Shown here one piece after another: positions 1 to 12,581 of a stretch of 64,000 nt of DNA. Made by a program: the position numbers and the translations under genes. Position 1 is the first letter of the stretch. Each line of letters starts with the position of its first letter. Source of the stretch: Pleodorina starrii (lineage: Eukaryota; Chlorophyta; Chlorophyceae; Chlamydomonadales; Volvocaceae); contig BRXU01000003.1 in NCBI GenBank assembly GCA_030267565.1, forward strand, positions 5,989,001 through 6,053,000, given 5' to 3'. A model generated the notes under the pieces. That model worked only from the letters and a program-made list of their open reading frames with translations, ran no database searches and had not been told where the DNA came from.

Positions 1-34
1 CGTCCTGTCAGCAGGCACCGGCTTCCTGCCTCCT

Positions 35-58
35 TAAAACCCTAAAACCCTAAAACCC
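35..58 (+). repeat. Telomere-type CCCTAAAA repeat in an intron
   Basis: Three near-perfect units of CCCTAAAA lie just upstream of the first recognisable nucleotidase exon. The complementary strand is TTTTAGGG, the Chlamydomonas telomere unit. It is flanked by ordinary gene sequence, so it is interstitial and not a chromosome end. Confidence 0.7.
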
Positions 59-127
59 TGCTGCACACCTCCAGCCCGATCCAGCGCCTTGTTGTCGCCG
101 CGCCCATTGCACGCCGTTGTACGACAG

Positions 128-3100
128 ACCAAATCCGGGCCACCCTGCCGTACAACAACACGCTTGTCGTCAAGCGCATCACGGGCCTGGCGCTGCTGAC
201 TGCGCTGGAGAACAGCGTGGCGGGCGACTGGGCCGCTGGGGAGATGCGCTTGGAGTTCCTGCAGGTGAGACTCTGCGGGTGCCGTCCTGTAACGGAGGTT
301 ATGAACTCATGATGTATATTGACTCGGCGTGTCGGCGACGCCTCCGACCAACAGCTTCGGCAGGCTTTGCCGCAGCTGTTACACGTCTGAAGAGGAAGGT
401 TGAGGAGGTATGGAAATGGGGAACAGACGAGGACCTCGGCAGCTCGGCTGTGCTGCGTTTGTGAAGGGGCGGGCGCTGGCTGGTTGCTGGGCGGCTGGCT
501 GCTGCCTCAGGCCACGAACATGCCGCCCAGCAGCCAGCCGGCGCCCGTCCCTGCACGAGGCAGAATTGCTAGTGACTGCTGGTGCCCGCATCCGTCTGGC
601 TGCAAGGTCCAGGGCAGTTGTGCCGGCAGCGCTGGCTGGGAATCTGTGGCTGGGCTGCAGCAGCTGGGCTGCGGCCTGCGAGGGACTTGGGGGACGAGAT
701 GGATTGAGCGGGCGGGCTAGGGTAGGATAGGGTAGGTTGGGATGGGATACGGTAGGCTGGGAGCGGATTGGAATGGTTGGATCAGGGCAGGACAGCCCGG
801 GATGGATGTGGTGACCAGGGGGCAGACGCAGACGCAGGCGTGGGGAGCTTCAAGGGATCGGGGTGGGGAGGAGCTGGATGGATGGGGTGGGATGGAAACC
901 AGCGGGACGGGACGGGGCAGGATAGACGGGTGGGTTGGAAGGACGGCATGGGGGCGAGTGGGGCGGGGATGAGGCGAGGGAATCGTGTGGGTGCATGTAA
1001 CGAGCTGGGCAGCATGGGGCGAGCTCGGACGGATGAGCTCGGGCTTGACACGCGGTCGGCATCAAGTCTCAGACAGGGTATGCTGTTGCTACACATCCGG
1101 TAGCCGATTTCCGGGGGTTGACGCCCTTTTGGGGTCAGGGGTAGGCGGGGAGTTAATGGGGTGAGCCAACTGCGCCAAGGCGCTGTCTGTCTCGCCGATG
1201 CTCCCGTGCCCCCAGAAAACACCCGCCTCTCCCCTCCCCCCGACGTGTGTCCGCCAATACCCACGGGCAACCAAGTGCTGGTGTGGTTTCGGAGGACCTG
1301 ATCGGCGCATTCCATGCAGTACCGCAGTAGGGCTTGGGCCAGAGCTGCCCGGGTTGAGTGCGCCCCGTCCAGTTTGCAACTCGCGCAAGGGCGGGAGCTG
1401 CTCCAGCGGGCTACTGGCTCCGTCGCTTCGGCTGCCTGAGGGCACTGAGCGGCATCAATCGGTCCAGTGGCTTGGTCGTGTTATCGTATGCGGCCACGCA
1501 GTGCTCCCTTCCTGCCTTGCGCAGCGGCCGCGGAGACGGGGGCCACGCGGCACCCGGTGTAGTTGGCCCGCGTGAAGGCAAAAGGCGGCGCGTGCACCGC
1601 TGGCAGGCAAGCAAGCACGCGCGCCGAGCAATGCTCGCTCGTCGGGGGGTCGCGGCAGCGCCAGTGGCGACCGCAACAGGAGCAGCAGCAGCTGCTGCTG
1701 CTGCAGGCGAAGTCGCCGCAGCCGCCGCAGCCGCAGCAGCGGCAATGGCCGGTGCTTCCAGCACTGCAGCCCCAGCACGGGGGGTTGTACCGCAGGACCT
1801 TGCATCAGCATCATCACCAGCAGCAGGAGCAGCAGGAGCAGCAGGAGCGGCGTTAGCACAGCTTGGACTCGGCACACATGCATACCTAGGCCCGGGCCCC
1901 GTTTGGATAGCTTGTGTCCCCCCCCGCCCCAAAAGCAAGAGCTTGTCCTATCCGCCCCTTTTCTCCCAAGACTGCGGGCCCACAACACCGATGCGATCCC
2001 ATCTTCATGAACGCCCCTACCCCATCCCTTCCCTCTCCCCAAACAAACAAACACGCAAAACACGTAAACGCAGGTTGGAGGCCTCGCCTTCACCTTCAAT
2101 GCCTCTGCTCCGCGCAACCAACGAGTCAGCGCCATCAACCAGATTGACTCCAATGGTGTGCTCCGGCCCATCGATCCCTGCGCGGAGTACACCTTGGTGA
2201 CTGTTGATTACCTCGCCAACGGTAAGCCGCGTCGCAGCACCGCACGTTGCGTTACCATACCGGTGTGTATGTGCGTCGCCGCCCAAACCGCGGAAGCCGG
2301 TGGTGCCTTCCTCTGTAGCGGTGTTGGTGTTGGTGGTGGTGGTGGTGGTGGTGTTTTGCTCCACCCACCGATCAGCGCCAGGCCGCCCAGCGTCCTCTTC
2401 CTCCGCAGGCTGCCCCCACCTCCGCTCCCAGCCTAGCCTACTCATGCGGTCTTCTCCTGCCTGCGGCTACCACCTTGCGCTGGAGTAATACGTGTTCTGT
2501 GTTTCTTACTCCTGTTTCGTATTTCTTACTCCTGCAACGGGCGCAGCGCGTCTGCCTGGCGTCGTGTTATGATATACGCACACAATGTTACACCACGCGT
2601 TGTGCGCGTTGCTGCCTGACCCTGCCTCGCCTGCGTGACAATTTGCCGCGTTGCCGGGTCACGAGAAGCGTCGCACCGTGCCCGCCCGCCCCCCCCCCAC
2701 ACGCGCGCAGGCGGTGACGGCTACAGCAGCATCAAGGCGGCCAAGACCCTCTTTGCGCGTGGCTTCATGGTTACGGATGCGGTGGAGTGGCTCCTGTCGG
2801 TCTTCTCGCCGGTGGGTCGGCGGGCCGGCGGGTCGGCGGGCCGGGGGCCCGGGGGATACCGGTGGGCTGGGGGGGTCTGCGGGTTTGCAGCCAGACAAAG
2901 AGAGCTGCATGGAAGCATGGAAGCCTCTACAACAACAACAACCCACCGCCCACGTTCCCACTGTCGGCCACCGCGCCGTCTTGTCCTCCCTCTCCGCTCG
3001 CCTTGACGCCGCCCCCTTCGTCCCTCCCTCGCCCCGGGCCCCGCCATCCCCCCTCATTCCTCGCCCCGCCCCGCCCCCATCGCCCTGCAACATGTTCTCC

Positions 3101-6100
3101 TATGACCCCACCCTCACCCTCACCCTCACCTTGACTGCCTCCCACCCCACCAGATCCAGGAGTACGATCAGCCCTACGGCCGTATCGTCCGCTGTGGCGC
3201 GGGCTCCTCCTCCATGTACAGCGCTCTCTGCGGCGTGGCCCCCGCCACCTTCGGAAGCTGCCCGATCAACTTTACCCTGCTGCACTACAGCGACGTGCAC
3301 TCGCGCGTGGAGGCTGCCACTGCCACGGTAGCGCCCTGCTCCGAGACACAGGAGGTGCGTGGCGGGCTGTGTCTGCGCTTATTTAGGGCCTATGCCTCTC
3401 GGGGTGAAAAACCGGGCGGGCTGTTGGGGGCGGGTGGTGGCTTGCGGTCCAAGGGTTAAACCCTTGACGTTGCAGGCTGCGCCTGTGCCGCACGTCGGTT
3501 TGCCGCCTCTGCCTCTGCCTCCTCCGCGCGTCTCTGAAACGTACGCCACATGATGGACCGCGCCCGGCTCTGTTGCAGGCCCAAGGCGTCTGCTTCGGCG
3601 GCTTCGCGCGCATGGCGTCGTACATCAAATCCGTACGGGCGCGTACGGAAAATGTACTGCTGCTGGACGGCGGCGACATGTCGGTTGGCACCATTTGGGA
3701 CAACGTGTACCGGGACCGGAAGCCCTCGGCGGCCTTCCAGAACGCCATCGGCGTTGACGCCTTTGTAAGTTTCTCCGTTTCTCCGTCCCTCCGAGGAAGC
3801 CTTACGAATGAAGCCTTACGTTCAAGCATTTCCCGAAGGGGGGGCATCCGGGGCTCCCGAGGTTGGAGGTCGGACGCGGGGTGGCGCCCACGGCACCTGC
3901 CATGCGCCAGGGAAATCATGCATGCATGCGTGCGGCATCCAGGTTGCTCCTGTGCCCAGGTGGCTAGCACCTAGCAGCAGCGGATGCTGGCACCGGCCGG
4001 GCGACTGGCCGCACATGCACCCGTATTGGTGGGATGGTGTGACGCGTGGTCCTGTGCGTCGTGTCACTGGGCGGCCCCCCCATCTCGGCGCCCAGCTTGA
4101 GAAGGGCGTGTACTACACGACGTGTAGGGGCCCAAACTTATTTCCACGGCTCGCTTGTCCCGGCCCTGAAAATGCTCTCATGTGCTGTGCTGTGCTTTCA
4201 TCGGAAAAAGAAAGTCGGGGCCCGGGGCCAGGGAAAGCGCTCTACCGGTACTTACTCAGGATCTCTGGATCTCTGGATTTCTGGATCTCAGGATTTCTGG
4301 ATCTCTGGATTTCTGGATCTTCGGATTTCTGGATCTCTGGATTTCTGAAATTCTGGTTTTCAGGATCTCCGGATTTCTGGATCTCTGGATTCCTGAATTT
4401 GTGGATCTCCGGATTTCTGAATCTCCGGATTTCTGGATTTCTGGTACGGCAGTCATCATCGCCCCATCGTGTCGCGCGCGCTGGCGAACACCTCCCGAAC
4501 TGTCACTTTCCTAAGCCGCCCGCCCCTCCTCCCTCCCGCTTTGCCATCCCCCTCCCCCAAACATTCCGTTTGTCTGCCTGCGATCTCGTCACCGCCAACG
4601 CGCAACGACCACCAACTCGCGGCCACTTCAGACGCTTGGCAACCATGAGGTGCGTGCACGGGCGGTACACTCGTACGAAGTACGGAGTACGAACTGCGGT
4701 ACAGAAAGTTATATGCGACACGAACGGGTGGCTGGGGCTGTCCGATAAGGAGGGAGGGAGGGAGGGAGGCGGCATGTGATGGTGCAAAGATCGGAAATTG
4801 ATTGCTCGGATGCGCGCGCGGGCCGTTGCATGAGCCGCTACGGCCAAACACGCCCAACAGGGAGCGTCCTTGCTCCATCCCAGGGAGGCGCTCCCCCCGC
4901 CCGCTGCCGCCTCCCGGCTTTTCCTGCAAGCGATCAGAACCGCGCCACTGCAGAGCTTGCTGCCTCGCTTTTGCCTTCCTTTATTTGCCTCCCCTGGCCA
5001 GCAGCGAAGGGAACCGCAGCGAAGTACATACAGGGTATCTTCTTCTTCTTTCTTTATCTCCCCTGCCTGCCTCCCCGCCTGCCCGCCGCCCGCCTAAACC
5101 GCAGTTCGACTTCGGCGCCGAGTCGCTGGTGTCGTACCTGCAGCAGCTCAAGATGCCGATCGTGAGCTGCAACATCAACACCACTCGCTTCCCGGCACTC
5201 ACGCCGCTCATCAAGCCGTACACTGTCGTGGAGTTGGGCAGCACGGGTGTCCGGGTGAGTGTGTCGTGCACCGTTGGTGGCTGGGAGATATCTGGTCAGA
5301 CTGACTGACAGTTGGAGCGCAGACGAACGCTCTTGGTTGGGCTCGAACCGGGGACCAGGGCCATGCCCTGCGTGTGTCCTGTGGGGGGGGACCATCCCTG
5401 CAGCCCTGCACCCACGCCGGCGCGCGCTGGTCGTCTGTTCGTGACGAAAGGAAGGGCTGTGCGATCTCGGTATCTGAAGGGTCAGAGACATCCGTGGGGT
5501 CTTTGTGGGTGGTAAGAGGTAGGCATGGTGTAGTTGTCCCTTCCTGAATGGGACCGGCAAGGGCGCCGGGGCGAGTAGGCAGGCGGGCATACCTGGTATT
5601 CTGTGTGACGGGCTTGTGTGTGTATGTGTGTGTGTGCGCCCATCCGTCCGTGCCTTGCGCATACGCCCGGCCGAGCGCGGAGCGCGCTTCTCCGCGCACC
5701 CCGGCGGTTGCCTCTTTTTGCATGTTTCCAACGTTGCCCGCGCATTCCGCATTCCGCTAAATGCCATCGTTAGCACATATTTAATTACACTTATTAAGTT
5801 ATTATGTTCAAGGAATTACTTCTTTACTTATTTATTTCCTAATTTTGTTTTTCAATTTTTTCCTCAGGCGGGCATCATCGGCTGGATCACGCCGTCGACC
5901 GCCAACACCTCTCTGGGCGGACAGCAGGTGGACTTCCCGCCGCTGGTGATCCCTGCCGTAAAGGCTGCCGTACAGGCGATGAAAGCCGAGTACGGCGATC
6001 GGATCAACATCATCATCGGCCTGTCGCACGCCGGCATCTGTGAGTTGCCGTACCGTACCGTGCCGTACCGTACCGTAGCGGGCTGGCGAGGCAGGGCTTA

Positions 6101-9100
6101 CCGCTCCTCGTCTGCTGAAAACTCTCCCCCTTGCACGGCCCGATCCTCGCGCAAGAGGATTTGAGGCGTGTACGCGATTTGCGCCATACGTCCGCTGTGG
6201 CATGATTGGCCAATGCGACGGCAGTGCGTGAGGGATTTCACTCCACAGGCACATGCCCTCTCATTCATACTCCATACGAATTGCGGTTATTAGTACCCAG
6301 CAGTGGATTCGGTTGCCGAGTTTGTATCCGTTGGGACGACACCCTGCCGCTGCTGCCGTACTGTCCGTACCCCAGGGTACGACACCAGGGTGGCCGCGGC
6401 CGTGGAAGAGCTCGACTTCATCGTGAGCGGCCTCAACCACCAATTCTTCTACGGAAACGGCACCACGCCGGGTCCGCGGCTAGGTGAGGCCTCGAACGGC
6501 GTGAAGCGATGCGAGAGCAGGCATGGGCGGCTCAACAACAGGCACGGCTAGGGAGCATGGGGAGGTTTTGGGCGCGTGTGTTGCCCCCCCCCGGTCCCCT
6601 GCCGTCCAGCAGTTCCCGGAGCGCCAATGCCGTTTTGATGTCGGCATCTCCCGGCCCCCTCCTGAGTTTAGCGCTGCCTTGGCCTCACCCCCATGCCGCC
6701 CGCCTCACCCGCCTCACTCTGTTCTTCAATCGCACCCCCGTCCAACCCGTGTTCACCCAACGCTACGCAGTTGCCAGCAACCCCGCCAGCGGCCAGACGC
6801 CCAACGCTCCCTACCCCCTCCTCGTGACGAACTCCGCTGGAAAGTCAGTGCCCATTGTGCAGGTAAGGATCGGGGGGAGGGGGAGAGGTTAAGGAGGAGT
6901 AAGAAGATACCGCAGCGAAGGAGCCGCAGTGAAGGAGCGGTGTAGGGGGTTTGCAGGACGGGTCGGGGCGGGTCGGGTGCTCGGGTCGGGTCGGGTCGGG
7001 TCGGGTCGGGGCGGGGCGGGGCGGGGGGACTCGTGCTTCGGCTCTTGTCCAGAGGCTCAGGCCACGTCTGCCGCACTTGCTTTACCCAACGTGGGAGGGG
7101 CAGCGGGTCAGGGGCGGGGGCGGGAGCGAGGTAGGGCCTGCAGCCCCCTCGCTCTGCTCATCGACCCCCGCCTACTCTTCAGACCACCTTACCTCTCCCT
7201 GTTTTCCGCCTCAGCCGCCGCCTCTATCTGCCGTCGCCAACGTCCGCCGCCTCCACCCGTCCACCGTCCCCTGCCGCTTGTTTCTAGGCTTTCTACGCCG
7301 GCCGGTACATGGGCCACATGAACCTCGTCTTCGACGAGGCTGGCTCCATCACGCGTTACGCGGGCGCGCCGGTGCTGCTGGGCGGCTCAGCCAGCGCCTC
7401 CCCCATTCCCCGCGACGCCGACACGCTGGCGCTAGTCGAGTCGTTTGCCCAGCCCGTGCGTAGCCTGAGCAACCAAGTCATCGGTAAGGGTGTCATCGGC
7501 ACACAACCCACTGCGACAGCCACACAGCCCGCGGATGGTCGGGAGCACGGGGTGGTCAGGCATGCATGTGTCGGTGTGTGTGTGTGTGTATGTGTATGTA
7601 TGTGTGTGTGTGTGTGACAGTACCCGCTGAGTGCACCAGCTGCAGACGCTTCGTGTGTTGGGGGTACGGTAGGTGCTGTCAGCCGGTATGCGGTATACGG
7701 TACGCGGTCGGGCCCGGCGCCTGCTCCAACTTACCGCCCTGCACCGCCCTGCCTCCCTGCCCTTCCTAACCCCCCCCTCTCCCCTCTCCCCCGCCCACCC
7801 GGCCCACGGCGTTTGGTTGTCGACCGCTGCAGCCTACAACCCCATGAGCCTGTCCGGAGATCGGACCGTCTTGAGAGCACGCGAGGCCCCCCTGGGCAAC
7901 CTCGTGTGCGACGCCATGCGCTGGTGGGTCACGGAACAGAGGGGGAAGGGGAGGGTTGTCGCCCGGCGGGATGTACGACGATGGCGCCGCGTCCGCAGGG
8001 CGGGGCGTGGGTTGGCGACTTGGGATGGGCGTGGGTTGGGATGAGATGGGTGTGATGGATAGCTCGGGCGGCCAGCTCAGGCGCAGGGCATACCTCTTTC
8101 CCGACCCCTCCCCGTAACGCCCCCCGTAACGCCCCCCGTAACGCCAGGCTGATCACCAAGACCACCACGCTGCCTGAGCCCGAGGTCTGCCTGCTCAACG
8201 GCGGCACCCTGCGCGCCACCATTGACGCCAACGTTGTAACCCTGGGCTCCATCATGAACGTGCTGCCCTTCGGCAACACCATGGTGATCGTCAGCGTGAC
8301 CGGCGCGCAGGTGCGTGGGTGGGTGGGTGGGCGGGGAGGTGGGTAAAAAGAAAATACCGCAGCGGAGAAGGAGGCGGGTGGGCGGGTGCGTGGGTGGGTG
8401 GGTGGGTGGGTGGGCGGGGAGGTGCGGTCGCGCCGTCGGTCCGCCGTCAGCCCGGCAAAATGTGGGCGCTTGTGCGGGAGGCGGCTCGTCCCCCACACAA
8501 CACGCATTCCCCTCAGAGCCCAGGGAGGCGAGGTGGGGCGAGGCGAGGGGCGTGGCACTGCAATGCTCCCAGACAGCCTTCCCTTCCTTTCCCCTTCCCT
8601 TCTCTTCCCTTCCCTTCCCTTTCCTGCACCATACGGAACCCATCCCGGCTGCCCCCCACTTCCTCCCCCGACCCCGCAGCTGATTGCCGCGCTGGAGAAC
8701 GCCGTCGGAGGTGACATGTCCCTGAATGCCACCACTCTGCTTGGCAAGATGGCGCAGGTGGGTCGGATATCGGATGACCCCCCGGAGGCAGCAAGACGGC
8801 AGAAGCAACGAACCCGCTGCAGGCCCCCCTTCCACCCAAGAGCGCTCTGGGAATGGGTTGTCCGCACGCCGCACTCGTGCTTGCTGGTCGCGCGAGCCGC
8901 CCTGGGCGGCGGCGGCGGCGGCAGCGGCGCGCACGGCCGTAATGCACCCCTTACCCCCTTCCTGGGGTTCGCGAGAGTGCTTGGCGACTTGCCCCCACTA
9001 GTGTTTCTTTGCGAAAACACCGCTATGGGGTGGCACTGCGGGCCCTGACCGGCGTCAGGTCCCCCCTGCCACGCTGCCAGGCGTGTGAACCAATATGCAT

Positions 9101-12100
9101 CCTTTCTGTCACCCACCCCCACCCCCACAAACCATACACACTCCTCTTGCCCTCGACTCGCGGCTGTCCCTTTCCTTCGGGAAGGCTTACATCCTCTCTA
9201 GGCAAAGCTTCACACCGACAAGCTTCCTTCCGCTGCGCACGAAAGACGCGGCTCTTCTGCTCCTCCTCCTGCTCCTCCTGCTCCTCCTGCTTCTCCTGCT
9301 GCTGACGTTCGCCTGACCTCGTCGTCGCGACACGCAGGTGGCTGGCCTGTGGTACATGTACGACCCGACCAAGCCGCTGGGCCGTCGCGTATTGGATGCC
9401 TCCATTGAGATCGACGGAAGGCGGGTGCCCCTGGACCCCTGCAGGTCGTACTCCGTGATCACCACCGACTACATTGCAGGTAAGTAGCACGTACACGATG
9501 TACGGCAGTGACACGGCATGTCGTCGCTACCGGTACGACACTGCCGTAAATACACGGCACCGACTGAGATGATGCGTACCCCGGGCTAGGGACGCCGGGT
9601 GGCGGGTGGGTGTTCCTCCCGGTGGTGTTGGTGGTGGGGCCTCCCGGCGGCGCGACTGCATTCCGTGCACCTCCCCCCCCCCCCGCTTGCCGCCACTGTA
9701 TCTATCGCTTCGACCATCCGTTCGAGCCCATGTCTGGCTGCATGAGCGCATGTCGTTCGAGCCCATGCTCGATCATCCGTTCGACCATCCGTTCGCGACC
9801 ATTCGTTCGAGCCCATGCGCTGTCCGAGGCCCATGCCTCCTTGCGCCCTGCCATGCGCGCCATCAACCACCACAACCACCACCATCGGCACCACCACCAC
9901 CACCATTATCGGCACCACGACTGACACGCTCGTCCCTCCTTTTTCCCTTTTCCCCTTCCCGCCTTCCCCCTGCCCTGCCCTGCCCTCCCCCTTCTGCGTG
10001 ATGTGTGCGTGCGTGCGCGTGTGCGCCTCTGTGCCGCCACGCCGCTGTGCGTGGTGGATGCCCGGGCTGGCGCTGCCGCTGCCCTGCGTGTGTGTGTGTG
10101 TGTGTCCCGTGCCTTTCCGTGCCCTCCCTTCCACCCACTTCGCCCGTCCTGGGCATCGCGCCAACAGCGGGCGGCGACGGCTACTCCGCGCTGGCCTCGG
10201 TGCGTACCATCCGCCCCCGGGCAGCTCGGGGCTCGGGGCTGGGGCTGGGGCTGGGGCTGGGGCTGGGGCTGGGGCTGGGGCTGGGGCTGGGGCGGGGGCT
10301 GGGGCTGGGGCTGGGGCTGGGGCTGGGGCAGGGGCTGGGGCTGGGGCTGGGGCTGGGGCTGGGGCTGGGGCTGGGGCTGGGGCTGGGGCTGGGGCTGGGG
10401 CTGGGGCTGGGGCTGGGGCTGGGGCTGGGGCTGGGGCTGGGGCTGGGGCTGGCTCGGGGCGGGGGCTCGGGGCGGGGGCTCGGGGCGGGGGCTCGGGGCG
10501 GGGGCTCGGGGCGGGGGCTCGGGGCGGGGGCTCGGGGCGGGGGCTCGGGGCGGGGGCTGGGGGCGGGGGCTGGGGGCTGGGGGCTGGGGGCTGGGGGCTG
10601 GGGGCTCGGCCTCCTCCACCGCCGCCGCCCCTGAAGTAAGACCGCGACCCCATCTCCATCCCCATCCCCATCTCCATCCCCATCTCCATCCCCATCTCCA
10701 TCCCCATCTCCATCCCCATCTCCATCCCCATCTCCATCCCCATCTCCATCCCCATCACCATCACCATCTCCATCTCCACCCCGGGGCCGTTATGTGCTGC
10801 ACCGGGGACCACCGACCGCCGCGACTCATCACACACCGCACAACTCATCACTCTTCTTAGTCTTCCTGTAGCCGCCTCACCGCCCCGCCCCACCCCACCC
10901 CACCCCACCCCACCCCACCCCACCCCACCCCACCCCACCCCACCCCACCCCACCCCACCCCACCCCACCCCACCCCACCCCACCCCACCCCACCCCACCC
11001 CACCCCACCCCACCCCACCCCACCCCACCCCACCCCACCCCACCCCACCCCACCCCACCCCACCCCACCCCACCCCACCCCACCCCACCCCACCCCACCC
11101 CACCCCACCCCACCCCACCCCACCCCACCCCACCCCACCCCACCCCACCCCACCCCACCCCACCCCACCCCACCCGACCCCACCCCCCCCCCCACCACAC
11201 CACCCCACCCCACCCCACCACACCACACCACACCACACCACACCACACCACACCCCACCCCACCACACCCCGCCCTTCGTCCCTCCCTCTCCACTCCCTC
11301 TCGTCCCTTCGTAGGCCCCCCGCCTTCTGGATACCGGCATTCCCCTGGACATGGCTTTCACCGAGTACGGCCGTCACCTGACCATGCTGCCCTCCTGCAT
11401 CGAGGGTCGTGTCACCCGCTGCACCGAATCCTTCGCCTGCCCGGCCGAACGCCGCGTCATTGATGCCTGCCTGCCGCCGCCGCCGCCGCCGTCGCCGCCA
11501 GCGCCACCGCCGCCTCCTCCCCCGCCGCCGCCGCCGCTGCCGCCGCCACCGCCGCCTCCACCGCCTCCACCACCGCCGCCGCCGCCCCCTCCTCCCCCGC
11601 CGCCGCACCCTCCTCCGCCTCCCCTCCCGCCGCCGCCCCCACCTCCCCCGCCTCCACCGCCGCCCCCACCCCCACCGCCGCCGCCCCCGCCGCACCCTCC
11701 TCCGCCGCCCCTCCCGCCGCCGCCGCCTCCTCCACCGCCGCCACCTACTCCCCCGCCGCCGCCCCCTCCTCCGCCTCCCTTCCCGCCGCCGCCGCCTCCT
11801 CCACCGCCGCCACCGCCGCCTCCACCGCCTCCTCCTCCACCGCTGCCGCCCCCTCCTCCGCCTCCCTTCCCGCCGCCGCCGCCTCCTCCACCGCCGCCAC
11901 CGCCGCCGCCGCCGCCCCCTCCTCCTCCGCCGCCGCACCCTCCTCCGCCTCCCTTCCCGCCTCCGCCCCCACCTCCCCCGCCTCCACCGCCGCCCCCACC
12001 CCCACCGCCGCCGCCCCCGCCGCACCCTCCTCCGCCTCCCTTCCCGCCGCCGCCGCCTCCTCCACCGCCGCCCCCTACTCCCCCGCCCCCGCCGCCGCCG

Positions 12101-12520
12101 CCCCCTCCTCCGCCACCCTTCCCGCCGCCGCCTCCTCCTCCACCGCCGCCACCGCCGCCGCCGCCGCCCCCTCCTCCCCCGCCGCCGCACCCGCCTCCGC
12201 CTCCCTTCCCGCCTCCGCCCCCACCTCCCCCGCCTCCACCGCCGCCCCCACCCCCACCGCCGCCGCCCCCGCCGGGCCCTCCCCCGCCTCCCTTCCCGCC
12301 TCCGCCCCCACCGCCGCCACCGCCTCCCCCGCCGCCCCCGCCGCCGCCCCCGCCCCTGCCCCCGCCCTCGCCCCCGCCCAGCCCTCCCAGCCCCCCCAAG
12401 CCCCCTCCTCCGCCGCCCCCGCCGCCGCCCCCACCGCCGCCCCCGCCGCCACCGCCGCCGCTTCCGCCGCCTCCCCAAAAACAAACCTCAACTGCCAAGC
12501 CACCACCTCTCGTCCGGTGA
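128..12520 (+). CDS. Tandem-domain 5'-nucleotidase with polyproline tail (5' end outside window)
   Basis: Exons read by phase: 128-264, 2074-2221, 2711-2811, 3154-3354, 3579-3764, 4632-4649, 5105-5254, 5868-6039, 6376-6483, 6771-6862, 7288-7483, 7833-7923, 8148-8310, 8680-8757, 9338-9479, 10168-10199, 11315-12520 (stop TGA 12518-12520); about 1,070 codons in the window. Exons 1-4 are the C-terminal half of one UshA/CD73-type nucleotidase unit (LPYNNTLVV, VDYLANGGDGY). Exon 4 runs straight into a second, complete unit: metal motif YSDVHS, LLDGGDM, GNHEFDFG, GLSHAG, then the substrate-domain signatures LLNGGTLRA and TDYIAAGGDGY. Known for the family: hydrolysis of nucleoside 5'-phosphates by a two-metal centre, usually extracellular. 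The last exon ends in about 330 residues that are nearly all proline with scattered Phe, His, Leu and Ser, like volvocine cell-wall and pherophorin linkers; I infer a periplasmic or wall-anchored enzyme. The usual GHSH/GHSQ metal motif reads SGLNHQ in unit 2, so activity is uncertain. The first exon's start is approximate. Confidence 0.85.
1678..1860 (+). repeat. CAG/GCA-rich low-complexity tract
   Basis: Long runs of CAG, GCA and CCGCAG inside the 1.8-kb intron 265-2073 of the nucleotidase gene. Open frames over it (poly-Ala, poly-Gln, poly-Leu) have no matching splice phases and are not counted as coding. The rest of that intron shows only G-rich and GGTGGT (about 2326-2355) simple sequence. 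Confidence 0.55.
4258..4443 (+). repeat. GGATCTCT/GGATTTCT minisatellite
   Basis: About 185 bp of imperfect 8-bp and 16-bp units (GGATCTCTGGATTTCT and variants) inside nucleotidase intron 3765-4631. Frames through it read repeats such as ISGFLDLW and are artefacts. Confidence 0.85.
8310..8630 (+). repeat. GGTG-rich and CCCTT-rich simple repeats
   Basis: Intron 8311-8679 of the nucleotidase gene holds a GGTG/GGGT stretch (about 8311-8420, interrupted by an AAAATACCGCAGCGGAG motif) and a CTTCCCTTCC stretch (about 8580-8630). Nothing coding is supported here. Confidence 0.65.
9718..9945 (+). repeat. CGTTCGAGCCCATG repeats and CCACCA tract
   Basis: In nucleotidase intron 9480-10167, units built on ATCCGTTCGAGCCCATG and ATCCGTTCGACC recur between 9718 and 9817, followed by an ACC/CCA trinucleotide tract (about 9866-9920). 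The GTTCGAG boxes resemble tRNA B boxes by chance but have no tRNA context. Confidence 0.55.
10219..10616 (+). repeat. GGGGCT hexanucleotide array and related G-rich arrays
   Basis: About 230 bp of (GGGGCT)n, then 14-bp CGGGGCGGGGGCTC units to about 10560, then GGGGGCT units. All are in nucleotidase intron 10200-11314 and on the transcribed-sense strand, so the pre-mRNA would be G-quadruplex-prone. Long frames over it are repeat artefacts. Confidence 0.95.
10645..10790 (+). repeat. CATCTCCATCCC minisatellite
   Basis: Twelve-bp units CATCTCCATCCC with minor variants, directly downstream of the G-rich arrays in the same intron. Confidence 0.9.
10882..11275 (+). repeat. CCCCA pentanucleotide array
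   Basis: Roughly 290 bp of nearly perfect (CCCCA)n, followed by degenerate CCACA units up to about 11275, ending just before the acceptor of the last nucleotidase exon. Opposite-strand frames of endless Gly/Trp/Val are artefacts. Confidence 0.95.
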
Positions 12521-12581
12521 GCCTCATCCTCGCCGCTTGACCTGCGCCGCACCCGCCTCGCTTTGTGCCGCATTCGTAACA

